Source: Mauremys mutica
Lineage: Eukaryota > Chordata > Testudines > Geoemydidae
Length of the DNA: 64,000 bases
NCBI RefSeq assembly: GCF_020497125.1
Contig: NC_059073.1
Coordinates: 17,009,225-17,073,224, forward strand
Direction: 5' to 3'
The notes under the pieces were generated by a model. That model had not been told where the DNA came from. It ran no database searches and worked only from the letters and a program-made list of their open reading frames with translations. This document shows positions 1 to 10,676 of this stretch, piece after piece. Numbering within the stretch: position 1 is the stretch's first letter; every line of letters starts with the position of its first letter. The position numbers and the translations under genes were made by a program.

Positions 1-582
1 ATGGCTTGCACCAAATGTAATAAGGTTTTTTTTTTTTTAAATGAAAATGGCCTTACTATGGAAACATTTTATTCATGTACAATGGCTCCTTTATTTCTTC
101 CTCCCCCCAACACACCTGGAAATGTGTCCTTTGGCATAACACCACCTAATCACTGAAAGTCTGCTTTTGGAAGGAGGACACGTTCATTGAGAATGAACTG
201 AGCTGAGAGCATAGAGGATTTCATTGTCTGAGAAGTTAAACGTGGAGAGTAGGAAAGCGTCCAATGAGCGAGAGTGTGGCGCGCGCAGGATAAGATGCTT
301 TGAATTATAAGGGACCAGACACATTGAGGCATCCAGGAACAGAAGCAGGAGGGTACAGTCCCTCTGCACACCCTGATGGACAGGCAGCATTGCCTGATGC
401 AGAATCACCCTCCCCAAGCTTTCTATGAGGCATAGGCAAAATGTCCATTATCCCTTTCACTTAACTTGGGGGAGGAGGGATGGGGAAGAGAAGAGTACAA
501 GGAACAGAAGGTGCACATTCCAGACCAAAGGTCTGTGAATGTGGTGGTATGTTACACAGCTGAAAATGTTTTTGCTGTTCCA

Positions 583-723
583 GGAGGGATAGCTCAGGGG
601 TTTGAGCATTGGCCTGCTAAACCCAGAGTTGTGAGTTCAATCCATGAGGGGGCCATTTAGGGATTGGTCCTGCTTTGAGCAAGAGGTTGGACTAGATGAT
701 CTCCTGAGGTTCCTATTCTATGA
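583..723 (+). mobile_element. tRNA-derived SINE with CR1-like 3' tail
   Basis: The head resembles a tRNA. It has an A-box-like block at 590-601 (TAGCTCAGGGGT) and a B-box-like block GAGTTCAATCC at 633-643, the internal RNA polymerase III promoter. From about 662 the sequence matches the 3' end of the CR1 at 19960-20034, including the segments TTGGTCCTGCTTTGAGCA and TAGATGA and the terminal TTCTATGA. This is the standard turtle (Cry-type) SINE architecture, which borrows the LINE tail for reverse transcription. Part of the middle region is missing relative to the copy at 37545. Confidence 0.9.
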
Positions 724-814
724 AAACTTTGCAACTCCTTCTTTCTCCCCCCCCCCCCAGGTTAGCTTCTCTCCCTCCTTACTTATGGTAGTTAAATAAA
801 GTAAATGGATTAGA

Positions 815-2500
815 GAAATAAAATGTTCTTTATTGAGTAGAAGCAGTGGGCTTGGGTAGGGGGTTGGCTTTACAGGTACAGTGATACAAGCCAAGTGAAA
901 GTTTGGGAAAGCACAATGCAGCTCACATTACTCTGACTCATTACTGAAACGGCTTTTCAAAGCCTCAGATATGCAGCACCCCTTGCTGCGCTCTTATTGC
1001 GCTGGTGTCTGGCTGCTCAAAAATGGCTGCCATGCCATCTGTCTGAACTGCCCATCCCTGCAGAAAATTTTCCCCCACCCCCACAGATATTATGGAGCAC
1101 ACAGCAGGCAGCTATAACCATGGGGATGTTCTCCTTACTAACAAGGGTGGACCTTGATGATCTTCTCCAGTGCTCTTTCAAACGACCAAAGGCACATTCA
1201 GCCACCATTCTGCACTTGCTGAGCCTATAGTTGAACTGTTGCTTACTGCTGTCCAGACAGTAAGTGTATGGCTTCATGAGCCATGGGAGCATAGGGTAGG
1301 CTGGGTCTCCCAGGATAACTAAGCAGCTCAACGCCATCAATGTTAATTCTGTGGTCTTGGAAAGAAAGTCCTGGATTGCAGCTTTTTGAACAGACCCAAG
1401 TTCCTAAAGAGGTTGGTGAAATACCCTCTGTGATCCACCAGTGCTTGCAACACCATTGAAGAGTATCCCTTTTGGTTTATGTACTCTTTGGCAAGGTGGT
1501 CTGGTGCCAATATGGGGATATGCATGCCATTTATGACCACCACAATTAGGGAACCCCATCGTGGCAAAACCATCCACTATGTCCTTCACATTTCCCAGAC
1601 TCACTACCCTTCGTAGCAGAAATTGATTAGTGGCCCTGCACACTTGGAGCACAGTAGCTCCCACGGTGGATTTACCTACTCCAAACTGATTCCTCACTGA
1701 CCGGTAACTGTCTGGTGTTGCAAGCTTCCAAATGGCGATCACCACTCATTTCTCCACTGTCAGAGCAGCTCATTTGTGTTGAGCTGCAGGGCAGGGGAAA
1801 ACTCTGCACAAAGTTCCTGGAAGGTGACCTTCTGCATTCAAAAGTTCTGCAACCACTGCTCGTCATACCATAACTGCAAAAGATGCAGTCCTACCAGCAG
1901 TCAGTGCTTGTTTCACAGAACCAGAAACGGTGCTCAGAGTGCAGCTGCTCTGGGACTGCCAGCAGCAACTGGGAATTTTTTTTTCCAAATGGCTTGAGGC
2001 AGCGCTACTTGCAGGACATCACTGTGTTCCATGTGGAGGGCCCTACTTCAGCTTTGGAAATCTTGCACCTTCTCCTGCAGTGTGTTTGAGATGCTCACAG
2101 TAAGAGTACACAACTGAGCAGGCTCCATGCTTCTGGGGTTATGGCGTACGTGCAGCAGTTTTAAAGCACTAAAACCACTGGGTTGTTTGCCATTGATATG
2201 AAGGAGGGAGCACAGTGCATCATGGGATGCTGATGCAATGTTCCCACTCTCCTCTGCGACAATGTTTTGGTCCCATGAGGCATTGCACAAACTTCCCAAA
2301 ACACACTGCAGCATGTCGCACTTTGGGATAGCTACCCACGATGCACTGCTTTGTGCATCAATGCAGGTGCCGATAGTGAGGACGGACTCCAACAAGACAA
2401 TGAGCATGGTGTGACCACGCACAATCGACTTCATTAATTCAGGGGCTTGAGGTCGAATTAGATAAAAAGTCAGCTTTGTTTTGTAGTTTAGACAAGCCCT
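815..2500 (-). mobile_element. PIF/Harbinger DNA transposon, decayed copy
   Basis: The minus-strand 5' terminus near 2500 reads GGGCTTGTCTAAACTAC, similar to the terminal repeats of other Harbinger-type elements here. The element encodes a broken transposase (1017-1870) and ends with a polyadenylation signal AATAAA (plus strand 829-834) downstream of the coding region. The matching left terminal repeat is not visible, so the copy looks truncated or eroded on that side. The 2048-2500 part is leader rather than recognisable protein. The left boundary is approximate. Confidence 0.75.
1017..1870 (-). pseudogene. Harbinger (HARBI1-like) transposase pseudogene
   Basis: Minus-strand fragments in several frames line up in order with a PIF/Harbinger DDE transposase. 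First comes an N-terminal stretch containing VTFQELCAEFSPALQ (about 1790-1840), then the block IWKLATPDSYRSVRNQFGVG (about 1670-1735). Next is the first catalytic region around 1530-1560, then LGDPAYPMLPWLMKPY with the second Asp (about 1270-1310), and finally AECAFGRLK with the catalytic Glu (about 1180). Frameshifts and stops break it. At the first catalytic site the usual D-G-T-H-I reads N-G-M-H-I, so the Asp is lost as well. It is a DNA-cutting enzyme remnant with no expected activity. Confidence 0.85.
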
Positions 2501-2747
2501 AGTTACTGAACTACCAAACAGTTTAATAAGTATTATGTCAGCCCCTCTAGTATTTACATTCACAAAATGTATAATCTGAAAGACAAACAGTCAGCCTTGC
2601 AAACACAATACTCTGCTCGATAAAGGGCACTGGATTGTACATCAAGAAAGTAGTTGAACTTTTGACAGTGACATGTCCAGAGGTAGAAAACAAGTTAAGC
2701 AACCTAATCTCAAAAGCACTAGATTCAAGTTGTACAGCTTTAAGAAA

Positions 2748-3518
2748 AAAAAACAGGAGTACTTGTGGCACCTTAAAGACTAACAAATTTATTGTAGCAT
2801 GCGCTTTCGTGAGCTAAAGCTCACTTCTTCGGATGCATAGAATGGAACACACAGACAGGAGATATTTATACATACAGAGAACATGAAAAGGTGGAAGTAT
2901 GCATACCAACAGGCAGAGTCTAATCAATTGAGCTGAGCTATCGTTAGCAGGAGGAAAAAAAACTTTTTGAAGTGATAATTAAGATGGCCCATAGAAGGTG
3001 TGAGGAGAACTTAACATAGGGAAATAGATTCAATTGGTGTAATGACCCAACCATTCCCAGTCTTTATTTAGACCACAGTTAATGGTATCTAGTTTGCATA
3101 TTAATTCAAGTTCAGCAGTCTCTCTTTGGAGTCTGTTTTTGAAGTTTTTTTGTTGCAAAATTGCCACCTTCAAGTCTGTCACTGAGTGGTTAGGAAGGTT
3201 GAAGTGTTCTCCCACTGGTTTTTGAATGTTATGATTCCTGATGTCAGATTTGTGTCCATTTATTCTTTTGCGTAGAGACTGTCCGGTTTGGCCAATGTAC
3301 ATGGCAGAGGGGCATTGCTGGCACATGATGGCATATATCACGTTGGTAGATGTGCAGGTGTACGAGCCCCTGATGGTGTGTCTGATGTGATTAGGTCCTG
3401 TGATGGTGTCACTTGAATGGATATGTGGACAGAGCTGGCATCGGGCTTTATTGCAAGGATAGGTTCCTGGGTTAGTGTTTATGTTGTATGGTGTGCGGTT
3501 GCTGGTGAGTATTTGCTT
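2748..3518 (-). mobile_element. Penelope-like retroelement, 5'-truncated
   Basis: The minus-strand copy is flanked by a perfect 13-bp direct repeat CAGCTTTAAGAAA (2735-2747 and 3519-3531), read as the target-site duplication. It contains the C-terminal GIY-YIG endonuclease coding region and the element's 3' end, including the tail block GTGCCACAAGTACTCCTG followed by an A/T run. That tail is the one found on turtle Penelope-like elements. Only about 770 bp of the element is present, the usual 5' truncation of retroelement insertions. Confidence 0.9.
3030..3518 (-). pseudogene. Penelope GIY-YIG endonuclease domain (C-terminal fragment)
   Basis: One open minus-strand frame runs from the 5' truncation point to a stop at 3030. 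It has no native start because the reverse-transcriptase part is missing; the first Met is at 3341. The part before that Met has a cysteine cluster (C-x4-C-x2-C, around residues PCNKARCQLC), known from the linker of Penelope-like elements. The GIY-YIG core follows: IYAIMCQQC, MYIGQTGQSLRKRINGH, and the downstream Glu in QRETAELEL. In an intact element this nuclease nicks the target DNA. The frame is uninterrupted, so this insertion is comparatively young, but the fragment cannot mobilise itself. Confidence 0.9.
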
Positions 3519-3531
3519 CAGCTTTAAGAAA

Positions 3532-6500
3532 GTATTTCTAGTAGCAGATGTAAAATTAATTCCAAAAACCTGGGGATAAATTCAAGCTATGAAGCCTATG
3601 AAAGTTCACCCTCACTTCAGAAAATAATTGCTATAAATCTTCACACTTTCAAGTGCATTGCTTTGCTATAGAGAGATTTTATTTTAACCAGGAACAAATT
3701 ACTGCTGCTGTCTTCAACTCAATCTGTTTCCATATGTGATAAGGAGCAGATGCAACCATTGCATATTAAAGTTGTTCTACCTGCTAAGTTTTAGTACAGT
3801 GACTGACAACTCACTTATTTAAAATCTCTGTAGCATAATACTTCCCTCTTCGTGATATAGCTTTCATCTTTAACCTTATCATGGCATAGCTTATCTAATG
3901 CCTTTGATTATGGCAATTGTAAAAAACAATCACTAGGAAACGTCTAAAAAAAATTTCAGCTTCTAAATCCAAAAATGTATTTTATTTCTCTACCAAAATA
4001 GCAGTTCCCAAACACTGCAAACATGGGAAAAAAATGCATAACTGAATTGCATGCTCTTACATGGGGGTGGGGGTGCCCACCACCTTGATTTCCCCCTGCC
4101 CCCATGTGATCTAACCTCCATGGGAATGGCACCAGAGGCCTTCCTTGAGAATAAGAGCTACCATATGTAGGTTAGAACTAGCCAGAATATTTTATTCCTG
4201 GTATTTAACAGCTACATATTAATCGTTTCAGAGCTGCCAATTTATTAAGTATATGAAAACTTCACCTATGTGTCTGGCTTTCTTTTGTCACAAATCTAAC
4301 TACGTTTATAGTAAGAAAGCTAATTGTTTTACAGTAAACAGGCTTAATGTGTTTTGCTCAAGTAGAAAAGTAAATACACGTCTGATTCAGAGCAGAACTG
4401 TGACAATATATTCTCATTACCTCCTGGAGAAGGACCCCTACTGTTCTACCAAATTTAAGCAGTAGTGGATTGCTCCAATACTTGTTTAACACAGCACTTC
4501 AACAACAGCCACCACCCCCCCCCGCCCCACATTTATATTTGTGAAAATTTTGTTAAAGCCATTGGAGGCCTCACATTTTGGGGGAACAATTTGAGAAGAT
4601 TACTGCTTTACAGCAATTGAAAGTAGCAAGCAATGAAGTTAATGAGTATGTAGGTAGGCAACAAATATGTAGGTGTTCATTTCAATTCCATCAGTTTGCT
4701 CAATGCCAGCAAATGCTATTTGCCAAGCAAACATATTAATTCTGAAATACTAAAAACTTTGTTTCTCTGTAGTATCTGGTAAAGGAGTTTCCTTCCTCCG
4801 CCCAACCCCATTCCTGATGTTCATTATGTTCTGTAGTTTATCAAATTCTGTAAATAAACCTTCAGACCAAGAAAGCATACATGTTACGTTTGGTTTATGA
4901 TTTTTCATCTGCCATTAGAAAAATTTCAGTATACTATTGTGCATTACCATGCGGAGACCATAATTGGCAGATATTGAAAGTACAGGCATAGGGCAGCTTC
5001 TCAATTCCCTCTTAATACTCAATTTCAACATGGCAAGACATTTGTGAAGATTATTGTGCTCTCATGTACTAAAAAAATGCACCATTTCAACCCTTCTGAG
5101 TTTTGTTTGGTGATTTTCCCCCAATACTGATTGAATGATGCTGCTCACTAAGTCTCAAGAAGTGATCCCAAAAAAGTTTTAGGCAAATTGGTTTTATTCA
5201 TCAAAATATGTTTGCCGCTTCACTATGTGGAGCGTATTCATAAGACGACACAATCTTTTATGTTGATTTGGCAAAACTTACAATAATTAAACTGGTTATT
5301 TGTAAAGTATTTCCTTGTTCGTTTTTGCAACTCAAATCCCAATTTTGATTGCACCATTGGAAAAAAAATAAAATCAGTGTTACTGAAGGGGTAAGAATTA
5401 AACTTCTATTACTTTCAAATAAGCAAAAATAGTGACATGTTTAGATTTTATGATTCCTGAACAACTGTAAGAAAGGGCAGTTAACCGATTCTTCTCAATC
5501 ATACCAGGCTATGATCTCCTTGGCAAAATGGAATATATTATTTTTGGGTTTTTTAAATGTTTTCTTTTGTCTACCTGAACTTGTAATTTTGGTGGTTTGT
5601 ACTACTTATGTTAAGAATCTGAGTTAAGACCTATTAACTTCTGAAGTCACTGCAATATAAAAATCCTATTACTCTACATATTATTAAAGTATCTGCTTGT
5701 CTGTTTCTTTTAGTCAGCAGCAGCTTCAAAACACTAGATTATACAACTGTCTGTAAGGCCGGCCATCAACTCGGTAATTTTAAATAGTTAAGGTTACATA
5801 AAACTGATTTTAAATTGGTAGTTACTATGCTTTTATTTTAGGAGCTTACATTTCAAAAGATAAATGGGTGAACTATCTTTAAGTCTTTGTGACTTTAACA
5901 GCACAGAAATTAAATCTGAACCCAAACAAAATCTACATAAATACAAGAGACATTACTAACAAACGTCCTACTGAGAACACCATCCATGTTTTACTGGTAT
6001 GAGCTAGAAGAGAACCAGGTATATATAGATACTAAAACTACTGTACCAGGAAACATGATTAGAAGTAGATGTGACCCTGGTCATCAATAAAAACATGTAA
6101 GGGGCAAGCCCTAGGTATTAATTCTAGTTAATTTACTTTGTCATCAAACTTCAGACCCACAGTTAAGAACATTAGTTAAAGATCCTTAACTTCATGAAAA
6201 GTGATCAGGTATATACACATGCAGACTTATAAAATCTGGAAGATATTCTATTCTCAATCTTTGCTCAGAACTCTAACTGAAAAGTGAACAACTGTCATGA
6301 TGTTGGAGGACAGTATACAGTTAGAAGCTTTATCAACTTCTATCAGTCATTACAATAAAATTTAAGCACATATTTAACAAAGATACTTATTGACAAGATC
6401 AGAAAACTTGATTTACACTAAGATTTTCCTTCTCAAATGATTTTTACCTTAATAGGAAATTTTACAAAAAAATTCCTTCAAATAAGACCGCCTGGTATTC

Positions 6501-8240
6501 CGTACTTTTTTTTGGCACAAAAACTTTCCATTGTTTTAGAGTATCAAACTGAAAGTGCCATGGTATGTGCATTTTGCAACTGAGATTATGTGCATTAGTC
6601 AACTATAATACAGACCATTTTAGCAACACTTTGTTAGTACTTACATTTAAAACCAGAAATTATTTCCTAGCACACTGCAAATCAAAGTATGCCAATCTAA
6701 CATTTGTAACTTGGATATATATCAATGAATGTAATGAAGCAAATACCAGTATAGCCTTCCAATAATTTCAGCAATGAAGTCAAGGTGCATACTCTATTTT
6801 CATTTTTAAAAGTTAACTAGTGAATTGATTTAGCAATAAAATCTGGACTACTACAATTCATGAATTTTGTACCATATTACCTCAGCATATTTTATGAATA
6901 TTTTAAAGTCATCTATCCATAATAAAGCAATTTACCATTCAGACATTCCCCCAGAATTATAGCTGAACATACACTGCATAGTTTACACTTTACTTTCTTC
7001 TTTAATATTCAGGCAATAGACATTTCTGAAAACACTAGTGACCATTCTAAACAAGTTATTTTTCAATTTACTGTTGCTAATTGACTTTATTTGATGCTTA
7101 GAAATCACTTTTTTCAATTACCACAGATTGCCTAAAGCAGACTTATGCAATTATAATTTTGCATAAAATTGACTTTAAGAGCTATTTTCAATTTCTGAAG
7201 TTACTTGCAAAGGTGTACATGACTTCCTGTGGGAAAACTTAGTTTGAAGACCACTTCTTGAAGAACGAACAAATAAACATAATTTTTAGCTTTGCTGGCA
7301 TACTGGACAGCTCCTAGATATTAACAAACATTCTCAACAGGAGAACCATTATTTGTGGAATAACTAAGGCTATTTTAGATAAATGTACATGCAGTTGAAT
7401 CTATTCTTACTATATATGAATATATAACCTAACTATGGACTGTTCGTAGCATAAACTGACAGACATGTATGCCCAAAAATCCCAAAGCAACACTTCACAT
7501 AGCAGTGGCAACATGAAAAATCTGAAATCAAGACTACCTGTCTTATGCATACAAACTTAAAACAATTCTTCTCATTCGTCTAGTTAAATGGGATTTCGTT
7601 TTGCTGAGAAAAGAAGATTACACCTTGTTTTATTATTATTTGACTTTGTAACCCCAGTCTTCCTTAACTCCACTGATCACACTGTATAATTCAGATCCTC
7701 ACACAGCAGGCGGCACAATAGGTAACAATGGAAAACATAGTTCATTAGACACAAGAGCAAGCCCAATCAGGAATGTAAACAGAAAAAAAGAACAACGTAT
7801 TAGAAATGGATCAAGAATAGAAACTGCAGTAATTAATTTAAATGAACATCTTTATCTGTATCATTAATCCAATATTAGTAAAAACAGGAAAATGTGGTGA
7901 TAGCTTTTATTTGAACTAAAATTAAAGTGGGTGCGTTTGACAATCCTGTATTATCTGCTCACTAAAAGGGTTACGTCTTCCTTCTAAAAAGCCTACTCTT
8001 TAAATAATTTGGGTATTTAAGGGAACTTCACTGCATCAGATGCAAAGCGAGGAATTACAATATGCACTGTTCTCTGGGGCCAATTTTTTGTGGTTACTTT
8101 ACACAAAGTCGTCAGGCTTCCCCCTCCTAGCAGAAATGTACATCACTATTAAGATCAATTGAAAGCGACAATAGCAAACCCACAAGTGTCCACAGACCGG
8201 GACAACGCTTCACCTTCCAAGCACACCGGGCAGAGACAAG
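3532..8240. other. Repeat-poor AT-rich intron block
   Basis: About 4.7 kb next to the promoter. I recognise no LINE, SINE, LTR or MITE termini in it, in contrast to the rest of the window. No convincing reading frame is present; the short frames at 4253-4465 and 6565-6765 look like chance. It may hold intronic regulatory sequence, but nothing in the bases alone proves it. Confidence 0.5.
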
Positions 8241-8775
8241 ACCCGGCTTCCTCCCCACCCCTAGTACTAGACGCATCCTATTGAGAGAGATCACAAAAGG
8301 CTCCAAAGCTGAAGTCAACCCCCGCCCGCCTGGGCAGCGTCTGGAGGGAGATTTTACATCCCTGGCAGGTACGTCTCCTCCCAGCGCGTCCCCCGGGGTG
8401 CGATGTGCCAAGGCACCAGCCACCCTCTCTCCGGTGCACGCCACGCCCGCTGGGGATCGCGTCTCGCCGGGCGACAGCGACCCAGCCGCCAAACCCCGGA
8501 GAGCGAGGGGCGCTTGGCCCCCGGAGTAACTTTCCCCTGGCAGCCGCGGAGCAGCAGCCGGTGCCCCTGGCAGGCGGCCCGTGCGGGGAGCGAAGGAGCC
8601 GGAGACGCCAGGCTCCGCACCTGGCTGCCAGCCGCCGAGAGGAGCCAGCGGGAGCAGGAACAGGCAGCCCCGCCGGAACCCGGCCCGCGCCTCACGGACC
8701 CGGCGAGCCCCGGTCCCCGTCCCACGCCTCGGGGGTCCCCCCCTCCTCCAGCGCTCGTGCCCCGGGGTCGCCCAC

Positions 8776-8863
8776 CTTGGTTCACCAGCCGCAGCGCATG
8801 GGTGAAGGAGGGGTCCAGCGAGTCCTTCTCCGCCATCAGCTCGGGCAGGTACTTCTCGTCCAT
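8776..8863 (-). CDS. KHDRBS3: KHDRBS3 coding exon 1
   Basis: The minus-strand frame from ATG 8863 encodes 29 residues beginning [17 protein letters not shown] and ending LVNQ, plus the first base of codon 30. This is the N-terminus of KHDRBS3 (SLM2/T-STAR); the paralogues KHDRBS1 and KHDRBS2 differ after the shared [17 protein letters not shown] block, and HALRLVNQ fits KHDRBS3. The mammalian protein begins M-E-E, here M-D-E. The ATG has purine -3 and G +4. The in-frame codon at 8920 is GTG, so no upstream ATG competes. Exon 1 ends AACCAAG followed by the donor GTGGGC, phase 1, as expected for the family. The protein is a nuclear STAR/KH-domain RNA-binding regulator of alternative splicing (known); exon 1 covers only the start of its dimerisation region. 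The rest of the gene lies left of this window. Confidence 0.93.
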
Positions 8864-9220
8864 CTCCGCTTCCCGCGCGCCGGGGGGACCTGCACACACG
8901 GCAGCGGGCGGCGGCGGCACCGGCGCCAGGCGGAGTCCGAGACGTAGTAAATCCTCTTAGGCAGCGGCGAGGCAACGCTTCCCTCCGGCCCCCTTCTGCC
9001 CCGGGCGCCGGGAGCGCATCCAACGGGTACCACAGACCCTCACGCCCGCCCTGCAAGAGGGGGACCCCTCCTCCTCCTTCCCCACCCGCCGAACCGCAGA
9101 AGCCCGCCCCTGCTGCGGGGGAAGGGGTCAGCCACGGGATGAGCAACCCGCGCGCACAACCGTTATCCAAAGCGGCCTCCGCCAGAGCCACAACACCTGC
9201 AGCGGCTCCGCGCCGACTCA
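8864..9220 (-). other. KHDRBS3: Probable KHDRBS3 5' UTR
   Basis: This is GC-rich sequence between the inferred start site, about 25-35 bases downstream of the TATA-like box, and the ATG. Long reading frames here on both strands reflect the lack of stop codons in CpG-rich DNA and match no family I know. The upstream boundary is inferred from the TATA position only. Confidence 0.55.
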
Positions 9221-9500
9221 GCGGCTGAAACTGGGAGCAGCAGGTTTAAATAGCGACCACTAGGCCACGCCCATCGCCAAGCAAAGGCCACGCCCACGTC
9301 CTTTCAAACCACGCCCTCGTGCGGTTTAGCCGCGCCCCCGCGATCCTCCCAGCGGGCGGTGCCGTTCAGCCTCTTCAACGATGGTCCTGCCCTTCTCTTA
9401 AGATGCCTCCCATTGGGTAGGCTCGCCTGTCAGTCAGCTACATTCTGCGGTTTCTGATTGGCCGATTATCTTCAGCGCCGGTTTGTTTGGGTTGGATCTC

Positions 9501-10280
9501 TAGGCGGCCGGCGGGCGGGCGGGAGTAACCGTTAGAGGCGCCTCTCCTGCCCCCTGAGAGCACCTGAGGCGGTGCTGGTGGCAACAGCATCTCAGCCTGT
9601 CCTCCGTACCCAGGGCTCCAGGCAGGGGCTGGGTGAGTGTGAGGGGAAAGAGTAAATGAGGGCGGGTTTAAGTGCCTCATCGAAACACACAGCAAAATCC
9701 TTCTTCACCCGTCAGCTCCCCCCCACCCCACCCCCTGTCACCTCCATATGCACGCACCCCACTCTAGGAGGGTGGGCTCCAGCTAACCCTCCCTCCCAGA
9801 TGCAGAAGTCCCAGCCCAATATGGAAATGGCATCACTTATACCTCACAATGTCACCACCTGACATTTCCCAAAATCCCATTATTTAAAAAAAAATGGGGA
9901 GCTGTAGCTATCCCCACTTACTCATCCCTCCCCACCTGTGGACAGTCTTGTTACCAACCATCCTGATGGTATCAGGAGTCTCATAATATTTGAGATTTCA
10001 TTTAAAGTCCCAGCTGCTGAAGACAAGTAATTGTGGGAATCACAGCTTTCCATTAGAAAATGCTTCTAGCTTTCGTGGTTGCAAAGAAAAGATTCAACAT
10101 ATGACCTGAGTGCACCCTAAAAGCTCAGAAATGAGAATGCCAATTAAAAAAGCAATTTTTAAAAAAATCTCATGATTTTTTGGGTACTTATGATATTTTT
10201 TTAAACACTTGTGGTTGGCTATAGTGAAATGCCCCACTAAAATTCTGCTTTCTTGCTGTACTTAATACTGAGCACTCACA
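9501..10280. other. Upstream flank, nothing recognised
   Basis: The GC content declines across this stretch from the CpG island into ordinary AT-rich sequence. I see no domain-bearing frame, tRNA or repeat terminus. A divergent noncoding transcript from the CpG island is possible but nothing shows it. Confidence 0.4.
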
Positions 10281-10284
10281 TGTC

Positions 10285-10445
10285 TCTCCAGACTGAGATT
10301 TAAAGCTCTTTACAAAGGTTTGCTAAATAATTCTCACAGCGGACCTATGATGTAGGGAGATAGCTTAGTATCATTGTACAGATGGGAAAACATAGGATAA
10401 ATAAGTTGTTCAAGATCACCTAGCAAGCCTGTTACACTTTCCAGG
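10285..10445 (-). repeat. MIR/CORE-SINE-like relic
   Basis: Minus-orientation similarity to the ancient tRNA-derived CORE SINE: a block around TTTACAAAGGTTTGC, then ATTGTACAGATGGGAAAAC and CAAGATCACCTAGCAAG, in the order seen in inverted MIR copies. It is highly diverged, and the CR1 at 10450 begins beside it. Confidence 0.5.
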
Positions 10446-10478
10446 TAGGCAGGCAGAGCTTCAGAGTCTCAATGCGTG

Positions 10479-10641
10479 GATGAGACGATGGTGTAGAGAG
10501 GAGGGGTTCACGTTCATTAGGAACTGGGGAAACTTCTGGGATGGGAGGAGCCTATACAGGAGAGATGGGCTACACCTAAACCAAAGTGGAACCAGACTGC
10601 TGGCACTAAACATTAAAAAGGTAGAGCAGTTTTTAAACTAG
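10479..10641 (+). pseudogene. CR1 ORF1 SGNH/GDSL esterase C-terminus
   Basis: An open frame from ATG 10479 to a TAG at 10641. It starts MRRWCREEGFTFIRNW and contains RRDGLHLNQSG, the catalytic D-x-x-H block of the SGNH hydrolase domain in CR1 ORF1 proteins. The N-terminal part with the GDS serine is missing because the insertion is 5' truncated. The 35-base gap to the ORF2 frame is the usual close ORF1-ORF2 spacing. Confidence 0.8.
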
Positions 10642-10676
10642 GAGATGGGGGAAAGCCGACTGCTGCAGAGGAGCGT

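Larger units (their letters stand above)
1..8775 (-). other. KHDRBS3: KHDRBS3 intron 1 (5' part)
   Basis: A GT splice donor at 8775-8774 (minus strand) follows exon 1 directly, so the sequence below it is the start of intron 1. Exon 2 should resume with the STAR-domain segment beginning E-I-E-K. I see no frame on the minus strand of 1-8775 encoding it, so exon 2 lies beyond position 1. The mammalian gene also has very long introns (known). The intron contains a SINE, a Harbinger copy and a Penelope copy in its distal 3.5 kb and little recognisable repeat in the part nearest the promoter. Bases 1-580 hold nothing I recognise. Confidence 0.8.
8240..9500 (-). promoter_or_regulatory. KHDRBS3: KHDRBS3 CpG-island promoter
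   Basis: The sequence changes abruptly from AT-rich to GC- and CpG-rich around exon 1. Upstream of exon 1 on the minus strand are a TATA-like TATTTAAA (9252-9245), three copies of CCACGCCC on the plus strand (9265-9272, 9288-9295, 9309-9316), GC-rich CCGCGCCCCC (9330-9339), GGGCGG (9354-9359), and two CCAAT boxes in minus orientation (9416-9412 and 9461-9457). The CCACGCCC motifs fit KLF/SP-type sites. Order and orientation suit transcription to the left, with initiation inferred near 9215-9225. Confidence 0.8.

Noticed and set aside
8403..8960. 180-188 codon plus-strand frames opposite KHDRBS3 exon 1
   Set aside because: Same cause as above; proline/arginine-rich translation without family resemblance.
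8127..9191. 354-codon minus-strand frame through the CpG island
   Set aside because: No domain; it covers promoter, 5' UTR and intron and overlaps exon 1 in another frame. Low stop density in GC-rich DNA explains it.
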